DNA of 64,000 nucleotides, taken from positions 6,087,386 through 6,151,385 of the forward strand of contig NZ_VFPP01000001.1 in NCBI RefSeq assembly GCF_006716745.1, read 5' to 3'. Below the pieces are notes generated by a model. That model was not told the origin of the DNA. It made no database searches and was given only the letters and a program-made list of their open reading frames with translations. This document shows, piece by piece, positions 49,210 through 56,391 of the stretch. Each line of letters starts with the position of its first letter. Position 1 is the stretch's first letter. The translations under genes and the position numbers were made by a program. Source of the DNA: Saccharothrix saharensis (GTDB lineage Bacteria > Actinomycetota > Actinomycetes > Mycobacteriales > Pseudonocardiaceae).

Positions 49210-49930
49210 TCAGGCTGTGGAGCGGACTCGTCGTCGGTCCAGTGGTGACGGTGCGGGTCTGGCACATGTGGTGCGGGGAGGGTTGCCGTTGGCCGAGTTG
49301 TCCGGGGCTGGGTACACGCCGTTCATGTTCGAGGCGGTGATGCGCCAGCTCGTCGGCTACCCGCACGAGGACTGGTCGTTGCGGTCCTTGGCGCGGTCCG
49401 CGGATGTGCCGTACTCGGTGGTGCGCCACATCTGCAACGACCTGGTGGAGCTGGGCCACGTGACCGTCGACCAGGAGACGTTGCAGGGAGCGCTGTCCGT
49501 GAAGCGGCATCGGCTATCGGCCGAAGGGCTCGCCTACTGGGGCGGGCCGGTCGTGGCGCACGATTGGTTGCGAGATGCGGACATGTGGCGTCATCCCCGT
49601 CTGGCCCCGGTGATGGGATCGCGCCTGTCGGACGAGGACCGGGCGCGTGGTGAGCTGGCGGGCTACTCGTTCCCGGTGCTGTACCGGGTGGCGGATGCGC
49701 TGGTGCTCGTCCCATCGCGGGCGTGGACGGTTGAGGACCTGGTGACGGCGGCTGGTGCGGATGAGGCCATGGTGCGGCTGGCCTGCCTGGACTTGGTTGC
49801 GGCTGGTCAGGCCACGGCGCAGGAGTGGCGGGAGAACGGCGGGGAGGGCCGTCAGGAGACGCGGTTTCGGATCACCCTCGGCGGCCTCGCGGCCTGGTTG
49901 CGCTGGATGCCTGACCCGCTCGACTACTAG
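49199..49930 (+). CDS. Winged-helix-like DNA-binding protein of the element
   Basis: The 243-residue protein starts with ATG inside the end of the preceding gene. Two similar parts look like winged helices: MFEAVMRQLVGYPHEDWSLR with SLARSADVPYSVVRHICNDL (residues 42-85), and VLVPSRAWTVEDLVTAAGAD with EAMVRLACLDLVAAGQATAQ (residues 165-210). A duplicated MarR-like fold is inferred. It may regulate transfer or replication. A terminator-like hairpin follows at once. Confidence 0.6.
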   Translation: MSVDQAVERTRRRSSGDGAGLAHVVRGGLPLAELSGAGYTPFMFEAVMRQLVGYPHEDWSLRSLARSADVPYSVVRHICNDLVELGHVTVDQETLQGALSVKRHRLSAEGLAYWGGPVVAHDWLRDADMWRHPRLAPVMGSRLSDEDRARGELAGYSFPVLYRVADALVLVPSRAWTVEDLVTAAGADEAMVRLACLDLVAAGQATAQEWRENGGEGRQETRFRITLGGLAAWLRWMPDPLDY

Positions 49931-49940
49931 ATAGCCGGTG

Positions 49941-49979
49941 GTGTGGGCGGGCATCGGATGCGGCGGTGTCCGCCCACAC
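49941..49979 (+). terminator. Hairpin terminator in element
   Basis: GTGTGGGCGG (49941-49950) pairs perfectly with CCGCCCACAC (49970-49979) around a 19-base loop, 10 bp after the stop of the winged-helix gene. It divides the pra operon from the tra-rep-xis-int genes. Confidence 0.6.
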
Positions 49980-50129
49980 GGTCGGGTGACAACTGAAGAC
50001 GATCACTGACCTGTCGGTCGTGGTCGTCGGTGAACGGACCTCAAGTCTTGGCGGGCCTGGAGCAGTTCACCGACGACGCATCGACCGGTCTTCTCGCGCG
50101 CTTTTGTTGACACACAAGGGGTTCCGGTC

Positions 50130-50318
50130 ATGTCAAGGCTATCGGTACGTGGGGTGTCCGCGTCAAGTCGGCGCGGTGCCCCGTCTGTGTGGAAGCTGTC
50201 CAACGGTCGCCCCTGCGGGGCGTGCAAGCGGTTCGGAGTCTATGCGCCCAACCAGCTCGTCTGCTGCTCGTGCCTGGGGTGGCTGCCGCTGATCTTCGCC
50301 CCGGTGGGGCGTGCGTGA
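50130..50318 (+). CDS. Small Cys-rich (zinc-ribbon-like) protein coupled to TraB
   Basis: The 62-residue protein holds CGACKRF and CCSCLGW, two C-x2-C-type pairs 15 residues apart, the pattern of a small zinc ribbon. AAGGGG lies ahead of the ATG, and the stop overlaps the TraB start (TGATG). That overlap argues for a real gene although the product is short. A DNA- or protein-binding helper for transfer is possible. Confidence 0.5.
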   Translation: MSRLSVRGVSASSRRGAPSVWKLSNGRPCGACKRFGVYAPNQLVCCSCLGWLPLIFAPVGRA

Positions 50319-51784
50319 TGGGCGGCAAGTGGGTGGACCCGGCTCCGTTCGAGGGTGTCCGGCCTCGGGTGCCGTGGTGGGCGTTGGTGCCCGGTAAGGC
50401 GAAGTGGCTGGCCTTGCTGGTGGTCGCCGTGTGGCTGGTCGTGGTTGGCGTCGTGCGCCTGGTGCTCATTGTGGTTCGGTACCCGGTGGTCACGCTGGTG
50501 CCAGTGTCGGCGGCCTGGTGCTGGTGGCGGTTCGGGCTCTCGCCGCTCGTGCTGGCCCTGTTGTCGCTGGTCGCGGCGTTGCTCATCTGGGCTGGCCTGG
50601 ATCATGCGTCGTTCCTGCGGCACGGCTGGTACCGGCTGGTCACCGAGTGGAGCCGGTTGACGGTGTACGTGCCGAAGTGGCGCTCGGCGATGCGGCTGTC
50701 GGACCTCGCCAAGCGGGACCGTGGCCGTGAGTACCGGCCGAAGCTGCGCCGGGTCCGCTCTGAGGGCTGGCGGGATCGCGTCCGTGTGCGGATGGTGCCT
50801 GCCCAGTCGCCGGAGGCATGGGAGCTGCGGCGGGACGGCCTGGCGCACTCGTTCGGCGCTCGCTCGTGTCGAGTGCGGGTGCTGCGGCCTCGGGTGATCG
50901 AGCTGGACTTCGTCCACCGTGACCCGCTGCTGCGTCCCCTGGCCGTCCCAGCGCTGACTGATGCCGAGGTGGATCTCAAGCGGGTGGTCGTCGGCCGGAC
51001 GGAAACCGGCAAGCCGTGGCGGCTGCGGCTGCTCGGGGCTCAGGTGCTCGTGGTCGGCGTGCCCGGTGCGGGCAAGGGCTCGGTGTTGTGGTCGCTGGTG
51101 TGGCAGCTCGCCCCGGCCGTCCGTGCGGGCCTGGTGCGGCTGGTCGGGATCGATCCGAAGGGCGGGATGGAACTCGGGCAGTGCCCCGATGCCTTCGATC
51201 GTGTCGTGTACGACAACGGGTCGGAAGCCGTTGCGCTGCTTGAGGAAATCGCCGCTGAGGTCAAGGAGCGGGCGACGCGGTACCGGGGTGTGCGGCGGCT
51301 GTGGGCGCGGTCGACCGGTGAGCCGTTCACGGTCCTGGTGGTGGACGAGCTGGCGGACCTGATCGCCTACCAGCCGGACAAGCAGCTCCGGGAACGAGCG
51401 GTGCGGGCTATCCAGACGATTACCTCCCAGGGGCGTGCGCCTGGCTACGCGGTCGTGGGCCTGGTGCAAGACCCGCGCAAGGAAGTCGTCTCCTTCCGAC
51501 ACCTGTTCAGCACCCGTGTTGCCCTGCGCCTGGACGAGCCACAGCAGGTCGACATGGTGCTTGGTGACGGTGTCAGGCAGCGCGGCGCGGCGGCTCACGA
51601 GATCAGCGAGAACACGCCCGGTGTCGCATGGGTCAAAGAGGACGGGCAGCGGGAGCCGGAACGGGCTCGGGCCTTCCACGTCACTGACGCCGACCTGGTC
51701 GAACTAAGCGTGTTCCTGGCTGACGCGGAGGTGCACGACTTCCCGACCAGGCCCAATGGCAACGAGGGGAGGACGGCGGCATGA
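50318..51784 (+). CDS. TraB/TraSA conjugative DNA translocase (FtsK/SpoIIIE type)
   Basis: This single hexameric ATPase pumps double-stranded element DNA between mycelial cells. In its 488 residues, two or three transmembrane helices lie at about 28-95 (LALLVVAVWLVVVGVVRLVL and LVLALLSLVAALLIWAGLDH). The FtsK core has Walker A VVGVPGAGKGSVLWSL near residue 246, with IDPKGGMELGQCPD after it, and Walker B FTVLVVDELADLIAY. The stretch TSQGRAPGYAVVGLVQDPRK is conserved in the family. The ATG at 50318 is coupled to the small Cys-rich gene; the longer upstream frame is not supported. Its end overlaps rep (ATGA). Confidence 0.92.
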   Translation: MGGKWVDPAPFEGVRPRVPWWALVPGKAKWLALLVVAVWLVVVGVVRLVLIVVRYPVVTLVPVSAAWCWWRFGLSPLVLALLSLVAALLIWAGLDHASFLRHGWYRLVTEWSRLTVYVPKWRSAMRLSDLAKRDRGREYRPKLRRVRSEGWRDRVRVRMVPAQSPEAWELRRDGLAHSFGARSCRVRVLRPRVIELDFVHRDPLLRPLAVPALTDAEVDLKRVVVGRTETGKPWRLRLLGAQVLVVGVPGAGKGSVLWSLVWQLAPAVRAGLVRLVGIDPKGGMELGQCPDAFDRVVYDNGSEAVALLEEIAAEVKERATRYRGVRRLWARSTGEPFTVLVVDELADLIAYQPDKQLRERAVRAIQTITSQGRAPGYAVVGLVQDPRKEVVSFRHLFSTRVALRLDEPQQVDMVLGDGVRQRGAAAHEISENTPGVAWVKEDGQREPERARAFHVTDADLVELSVFLADAEVHDFPTRPNGNEGRTAA

Positions 51785-53397
51785 GCGGTGAGACTCGCGC
51801 TGAGCGGATGCGTCAACCCATCGCACTGGACGTCGCCAAGGCTGCGGCCGAGAAGTACGGCGTGTGCGTGCGGCCGTTCACGATGGAGGTCGAGGACCGG
51901 GCGACCTACGAAGTGCGCTACGTCGCGGTGCCCTGTGGGTCGACGGTCGAGAGCGTCTGTGCGCCGTGTGCCCGGAAGGCCAAGGCGCTCCGGATGGTCC
52001 AGTGCCGTGAGGGCTGGCACATGGCTGAGGAGCCCGACTTCACCCCCGAGCCACCCTCCGAGGACCAGAAGGGCTTGTTGACGTTCCGGGCCGACCTGGT
52101 CAAGGCGTACCGGGAGGCGGTCAACGCCGGGACGGCCGGTGACGCGGACGAGCTGCGGGAGGAGATCCACAGCGTCGACGCGGAACTTCGGCAACTCGGC
52201 GTCCGGGGCCGCTTCCCCTCCCCTGACGCACCGGGCAGGCGGCCGGTGAAGCGGTCGACCAAGCGCCGGCAGGACGCACCGAACCTGCCTCGGCGGCGCG
52301 TGGAGAAGCACACGGTGGGCCGGGAGTACGCGGGAGGGTTCCGACCCTCGATGTTCGTCACGCTCACCCTCGACACCTACGGACGGGTGCGCGACGACGG
52401 AACACCGGTCGACCCGGACACCTACGACTACCGGCGGGCGGCTCGGGACGCGGTGCACTTCGCGTCGCTGGTGGACCGGTGGTGGCAGAACCTGCGGCGG
52501 GTCGTCGGCTGGGATGTGCAGTATTTCGCCACTGTCGAACCACAGCGTCGAGCGGCGCCACACCTCCATGCGGCAATCCGCGGTTCAATCCCGCACGAGA
52601 CCATCCGCTTGGTCACGGCGGCTACATATCACCAGGTGTGGTGGCCCAACCATGACGAACGGGTCTACGGCGGTGACCATCTGCCGGTCTGGGACGCGCG
52701 GGCGGAAGCGTTCGTCGAGCCGGACACCCGGCAGCCGCTGACGGCCTGGGCGGACGCGCTCGAGGCCGTGGACGAACCGGCTCACGTGGTGACCTTCGGC
52801 CGCCAGGTGCACTCCAAGGGCATCCTGGGCGGCTCGGAAGAGGCCGGACGCCACATCGGCTACCTGACCAAGTACCTCACCAAGTCCATTGGTGAAGTGG
52901 TCGAGCAGACCACCGAACGGCAACGACGGCACGCGGACCGCTTGGCGGACGAGCTGGCCGTGACGCCGTGCTCGGACCGCTGCCCGGTCTGGCTCCTCTA
53001 CGGCGTCCAACCGCGCGGCGTCGGCTCCCGGACCACTCCGGGCCACTGCAAGGGGCGGGCACATCGGCGGACCACGCTCGGCCTGCCTGGTCGGCGGGTG
53101 CTGGTATCGCGGAAGTGGTCGGGCAAGACGCTGGCCGACCACCGGGCCGACCGGAAGCGGTTCGTCCTGGATGCGCTCAAGGCCGTCGGGATCGAGAAGC
53201 CGGAACCCGACACCTTCCAGCTCGTCTGGCACAAGGTCCGGCCCGGCGACCCGAACGTGCCACCACGGGCACACCAGCTCATGCACGCCATCGCGGAGCG
53301 GACCCGGTGGAAGGCCGAGTACGACCGCGCGATGTTGGCCGCTTCGGGCTCGCCACCCGGCGCAGATGTTTCGGCAACTGGGTCCATAGCCGCCTGA
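51781..53397 (+). CDS. Replication initiator RepSA-like (HUH rolling-circle)
   Basis: The 538-residue initiator nicks the element's origin for rolling-circle replication. Visible marks are a zinc-type CAPCARKAKALR near residue 60, the segment RPSMFVTLTLDTYGRV, and the HUH metal motif AAPHLHAAIRGSIPH near residue 259. The downstream LTKYLTKSIGEV carries the probable nicking Tyr. This order is that of pSAM2 RepSA. It is coupled to traB by a 4-bp overlap and followed 21 bp later by xis. Confidence 0.9.
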   Translation: MSGETRAERMRQPIALDVAKAAAEKYGVCVRPFTMEVEDRATYEVRYVAVPCGSTVESVCAPCARKAKALRMVQCREGWHMAEEPDFTPEPPSEDQKGLLTFRADLVKAYREAVNAGTAGDADELREEIHSVDAELRQLGVRGRFPSPDAPGRRPVKRSTKRRQDAPNLPRRRVEKHTVGREYAGGFRPSMFVTLTLDTYGRVRDDGTPVDPDTYDYRRAARDAVHFASLVDRWWQNLRRVVGWDVQYFATVEPQRRAAPHLHAAIRGSIPHETIRLVTAATYHQVWWPNHDERVYGGDHLPVWDARAEAFVEPDTRQPLTAWADALEAVDEPAHVVTFGRQVHSKGILGGSEEAGRHIGYLTKYLTKSIGEVVEQTTERQRRHADRLADELAVTPCSDRCPVWLLYGVQPRGVGSRTTPGHCKGRAHRRTTLGLPGRRVLVSRKWSGKTLADHRADRKRFVLDALKAVGIEKPEPDTFQLVWHKVRPGDPNVPPRAHQLMHAIAERTRWKAEYDRAMLAASGSPPGADVSATGSIAA

Positions 53398-53418
53398 CCA
53401 GGGGGAATTGGGGGAGTC

Positions 53419-53631
53419 ATGTCCGATCGACCGCGTCACATCGTCATCGAAGTGCTCTGGAAGCCGACCGACCTCGCGGACTTCCTGGGCCTTCCGGAGA
53501 CCACGTTGCGCCAGTGGCGGCACAAGGGCTACGGCCCTCGGTTCGTGCGCCTCGGCAAGCACGTCCGCTACCGCCCGGAGGACGTCCGGGACTGGCTGGA
53601 CGAGCAGGAAACCGACCCGGCTGCGGCCTAG
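53419..53631 (+). CDS. xis: Excisionase / AlpA-type helix-turn-helix protein (Xis)
   Basis: The 70-residue MerR-like winged helix reads LWKPTDLADFLGLPETTLRQ, then WRHKGYGPRFVRLGKHVRYR and EDVRDWLDEQE. Such small proteins bend the attachment site so that the integrase excises the element. Its location just before the integrase gene, 12 bp apart, fits. The start is ATG after GGGGGAAT-like purines. Confidence 0.88.
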   Translation: MSDRPRHIVIEVLWKPTDLADFLGLPETTLRQWRHKGYGPRFVRLGKHVRYRPEDVRDWLDEQETDPAAA

Positions 53632-53643
53632 GAGGAAGGCGAC

Positions 53644-54894
53644 ATGGCAGGTCACATCCAAGATCGATGGATGCGCGTCAAGCGCGACGAGAACGGCGCA
53701 CCAGTACTCGACGCCAAGGGCAGTCGGACCAAGGAACGCGACCCGGAGCGGTGGGGTAAGGGCGACCGGTACAAGGTCCGGTACTACGACCCGGACGGCA
53801 ACGAGAAGTCGGAGTCGTTCCCGGACAAGCAGCTCCGCAAGGCGCAGGCGTTCCTGACCAAGATGCAGCACGACGTCTTGTCGGGCACCTACATCGACCA
53901 GGACGCGGGGAAGGTCAACTTCAAGACCTACGCCGAGAACTGGCTCAAGGGCCAGTCGCAGGACGCTGCCACCCAGCAGACGCTGCGGAGTCGGCTCAAG
54001 AGCCAGCTCTACCCGTTCTTCGAGACGCGCAACGTCGGCTCGGTCAACTCCGAAGTGGTCCGTAACTGGCTCGCCTGGCTGCGGGAACGCAACCTGGAGG
54101 TGTCTACCCAGGCGGTGTACTTCGACATCCTGTCGTCCATCCTCAACGCGGCCGTCGAGGACCGGAAGATCCGGGTCAACCCGTGCAAGGCGCAGAGCGT
54201 CAAGAAGCCCAAGCCCAGCACGCGCAAGATCGTCCCGTGGCCGGAAGCCAGGCTTCGGGCGGTCCAGCTCGCCCTACCGGCGCGGTTCAAGCCGACTGCC
54301 CAGCTCGGCGCGGGCTGTGGGATGCGGCAGGGCGAAATCCTCGGGTTCTCGATGGACGACGTGAACCGTGACGACATGCTGATCAACGTCACCCGACAGA
54401 TCAGAGTGATTGATAAGCAGTTGGTCTTCGCGCCGCCGAAGGGCGACAAGACGCGGGTGGTCCCTCTGTCGAGTGGCGTCCTGGAGGGCCTGGACTCCTA
54501 CGCGCAGAACTTCGAGCCCGTAGCCGTTACCCTGCCGTGGCTCCAACCGTCCGGGCGACCGGTGACGGTCCGGCTGCTGATGGTGGGCAACCAAGGTGTC
54601 CCGTACTCGGGGAGCGCGTTCAACGAGGTGGTCTGGAAGCCGGCCTTCAAGTGGGCCGGGCTGACCTACACGACCAAGGGGGACGGGATGCACGCGCTGA
54701 GGCACTTCTACGCCTCGACGCTGCTCGGCCAAGGCGTCTCGATCAAGGAGCTGGCGGAGTTCCTGGGTCACGCCGATCCGGGGTTCACGCTGCGGACGTA
54801 CACCCATCTGCTGCCGTCGAGCTACGGACGTGCTCGGTCGGCGGTGGATCGGGTGTTCCGTCCGCAGCGGGTGGGAACGTCTCAAATTGCATGA
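53644..54894 (+). CDS. int: Tyrosine recombinase integrase of the AICE
   Basis: The 416-residue integrase has an N-terminal arm-binding part (residues 1-60), a SAM-like core-binding domain (YAENWLKGQSQDAATQQTLR), and the catalytic domain. The catalytic residues are Arg in GCGMRQGEILGF near 226, His and Arg in GMHALRHFYASTL near 349-352, and nucleophile Tyr in FTLRTYTHLLPSSYG near 385. An AGGAGG ribosome site precedes the ATG. Integration would be between the repeated chitinase ends. The last 83 bp of similarity recur at 56197-56279, after the RelA/SpoT gene. Confidence 0.95.
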   Translation: MAGHIQDRWMRVKRDENGAPVLDAKGSRTKERDPERWGKGDRYKVRYYDPDGNEKSESFPDKQLRKAQAFLTKMQHDVLSGTYIDQDAGKVNFKTYAENWLKGQSQDAATQQTLRSRLKSQLYPFFETRNVGSVNSEVVRNWLAWLRERNLEVSTQAVYFDILSSILNAAVEDRKIRVNPCKAQSVKKPKPSTRKIVPWPEARLRAVQLALPARFKPTAQLGAGCGMRQGEILGFSMDDVNRDDMLINVTRQIRVIDKQLVFAPPKGDKTRVVPLSSGVLEGLDSYAQNFEPVAVTLPWLQPSGRPVTVRLLMVGNQGVPYSGSAFNEVVWKPAFKWAGLTYTTKGDGMHALRHFYASTLLGQGVSIKELAEFLGHADPGFTLRTYTHLLPSSYGRARSAVDRVFRPQRVGTSQIA

Positions 54895-55032
54895 CCCGGT
54901 TAGCCTGTGCTGAGCGCAGGTGATCGGAACCAGTCTGGTTCGATGCGCAGCTGTGGGCGTCGTCCACGCTACCGATCCGGATTGGTAAATTATTTTCAAG
55001 CCGTTGGTCGGTGTATCGGCTAGTGTTGGACT

Positions 55033-56142
55033 ATGGCAGAGGGTCGCGGTAGTCGCTCCGGTTATGATGAGAATAAGGGTAGACTTGAGGAACTTGGCCA
55101 AGTTGCCACCCGTCTAATTGGTGCACTTCTGGTTGAGAGAGGCATTCGTGCGCACAATATCACTTTTCGCGTGAAGGAAAAGTCTAGCGCTGATCGTAAG
55201 ATGTCGAACAATCCACAAAAGTATTCCGATTATCTATCGCTGACGGATTTCTTGGGTGTGCGAGTGATAACTAACTTCGCCGATGAAGTGGATGTGGTTG
55301 GCAGTATATTGCAAGGCGAGTTCACTATCGATGAGGATAATTCGATCGATAAGCGCCTGGTACTGGACTCCGACCGTTTCGGCTATCTCTCGCTACACTA
55401 TATTCTCCAGTTGAATCAAGCGCGAAGGGGGTTGGCAGAGTATGCCCGGTACGGCGGTATAAAGTTTGAAGTCCAAGTTCGCTCAATATTGCAGCATGCA
55501 TGGGCCGAGATTGAGCATGACTTAGGTTACAAGTCGACTTTCCAGTTGCCGTCAGAGGTGAAACGAAGGTTCTCTAGGCTTGCTGGCTTGCTGGAGATCG
55601 CTGACAGTGAGTTCCAGTCACTTCGCGACCATATCGCTTCCTACGAGCATGCGGTAAGCGATTCTATTCCTGATTCGAGTTCCGACTTGGTGCTGAATCA
55701 GGCAACGCTTATGACTTTTCTTGAGCGGTCGCCGATGGCGATTCACCTGGATGTGAAACTTGCAGAATTTCTTGGTTCGTCCGAAATGTTCGTAGATCCG
55801 AAGTATGCGATGCAGCAGCTCGCCCCACTGGTGTCGCACTTCGGAATTCGAACCGTCGGGGACCTCGATGCGGCTTTCGAGCGCGACGGCAGCAAAATTC
55901 TACCGTTCGTCGAGAAACTTTTTCCCATCTTTGATTCGCATCTGCAGCCGCCGGAGCTTCCTGTTAGGCATAGGAAGGTAAGCGTAGGTATCTGTCTCCT
56001 GCAATTGACTTATCTGCTTATGGCCGGGGCTGATCCAGATGTGCGAGAGGAAGTGATTCGCGAGTACTTCGGTAGCTATGCAGTCGATGCAAAAGGTCTA
56101 GACCTCGATTTGCTCGAGGCGTATCGACAGGCTTTTGAATGA
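55033..56142 (+). CDS. RelA/SpoT synthetase-domain protein (element cargo)
   Basis: The 369-residue protein has a RelA/SpoT nucleotide pyrophosphokinase domain in residues 15-190. The G-loop region is ITFRVKEKSSADRKMSNN, the metal Asp segment is YLSLTDFLGVRVITNFADEV, and the conserved end is GIKFEVQVRSILQHAWAEIE with HDL. There is no HD hydrolase, TGS or ACT domain; the C-terminal 180 residues are helical and unlike housekeeping Rel. Family members make (p)ppGpp or act as toxins that pyrophosphorylate tRNA or ATP, including phage-defence CapRel proteins. The gene is strongly AT-rich, and flanking copies of the integrase tail suggest recent capture. Confidence 0.85.
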   Translation: MAEGRGSRSGYDENKGRLEELGQVATRLIGALLVERGIRAHNITFRVKEKSSADRKMSNNPQKYSDYLSLTDFLGVRVITNFADEVDVVGSILQGEFTIDEDNSIDKRLVLDSDRFGYLSLHYILQLNQARRGLAEYARYGGIKFEVQVRSILQHAWAEIEHDLGYKSTFQLPSEVKRRFSRLAGLLEIADSEFQSLRDHIASYEHAVSDSIPDSSSDLVLNQATLMTFLERSPMAIHLDVKLAEFLGSSEMFVDPKYAMQQLAPLVSHFGIRTVGDLDAAFERDGSKILPFVEKLFPIFDSHLQPPELPVRHRKVSVGICLLQLTYLLMAGADPDVREEVIREYFGSYAVDAKGLDLDLLEAYRQAFE

Positions 56143-56196
56143 TTTTCATCTCAATGCATCTGGGGTTGGGAAACGAGTTGTGCGCCTGCGGTCGAG

Positions 56197-56302
56197 GCTG
56201 CGGACGTACACCCATCTCCTGCCGTCGAGCTACGGTCGTGCTTGGTCGGCGGTGGATCGGGTGTTCCGTCCGCAGCGGGCCAGTGAACCCCGGACGGCCT
56301 GA
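56197..56302 (+). pseudogene. Duplicated integrase 3' end (fragment)
   Basis: Bases 56197-56279 match the integrase tail 54789-54871 with three differences. The fragment reads LRTYTHLLPSSYGRAWSAVD, continues RVFRPQR, and ends ASEPRTA and TGA at 56300-56302, including the nucleophile Tyr. The rest of the gene is missing. It looks like the original integrase end left behind when a segment carrying the RelA/SpoT gene was joined into int, or the scar of recombination between two related elements. Confidence 0.85.
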
Positions 56303-56313
56303 TGACGGCCTGA
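56293..56313. repeat. Tandem GACGGCCTGA repeats (possible integrase arm sites)
   Basis: GACGGCCTGA occurs at 56293-56302 and 56304-56313, 11 bp apart, close to the right att core. A third copy is at 44078-44087 near the left end. Repeats on both sides of a core in the same orientation are what arm-type integrase or Xis sites look like. Function is inferred. Confidence 0.45.
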
Positions 56314-56341
56314 CAAGATCAATAACTAGCGTTTGTGCAGG

Positions 56342-56391
56342 TCAGGCTGTGAAGCCTTTGAAGATGTTCGTGAACTCGTACTGCGACTGGC
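56342..56391. other. Probable attR within the chitinase 3' end
   Basis: The direct repeat core 56349-56372 matches 43934-43957 with one base changed at a synonymous third position. It lies 35 bp beyond the second GACGGCCTGA copy. Integration restores the last chitinase codons, as seen for elements that target the ends of genes. Confidence 0.7.

Larger units (their letters stand above)
43934..56372. mobile_element. Integrated AICE (pSAM2-like) of about 12.4 kb
   Basis: The boundaries are direct repeats of chitinase 3'-end sequence. Inside is the ordered AICE core: pra-like activator, small genes, TraB/FtsK-type translocase, RepSA-like HUH initiator, xis and tyrosine integrase. Such elements excise, replicate by rolling circle, and move double-stranded DNA through a single TraB protein. 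Cargo is AT-rich compared with the core and chromosome: ParA-HEPN and an inositol-phosphatase at the left, RelA/SpoT at the right. Most AICEs use tRNA genes; a protein-gene 3' end as target is unusual. Confidence 0.88.

Noticed and set aside
55033-56142. RelA/SpoT protein as the housekeeping Rel
   Set aside because: It is half the usual length, has no HD, TGS or ACT domain, and is AT-rich inside a mobile element.
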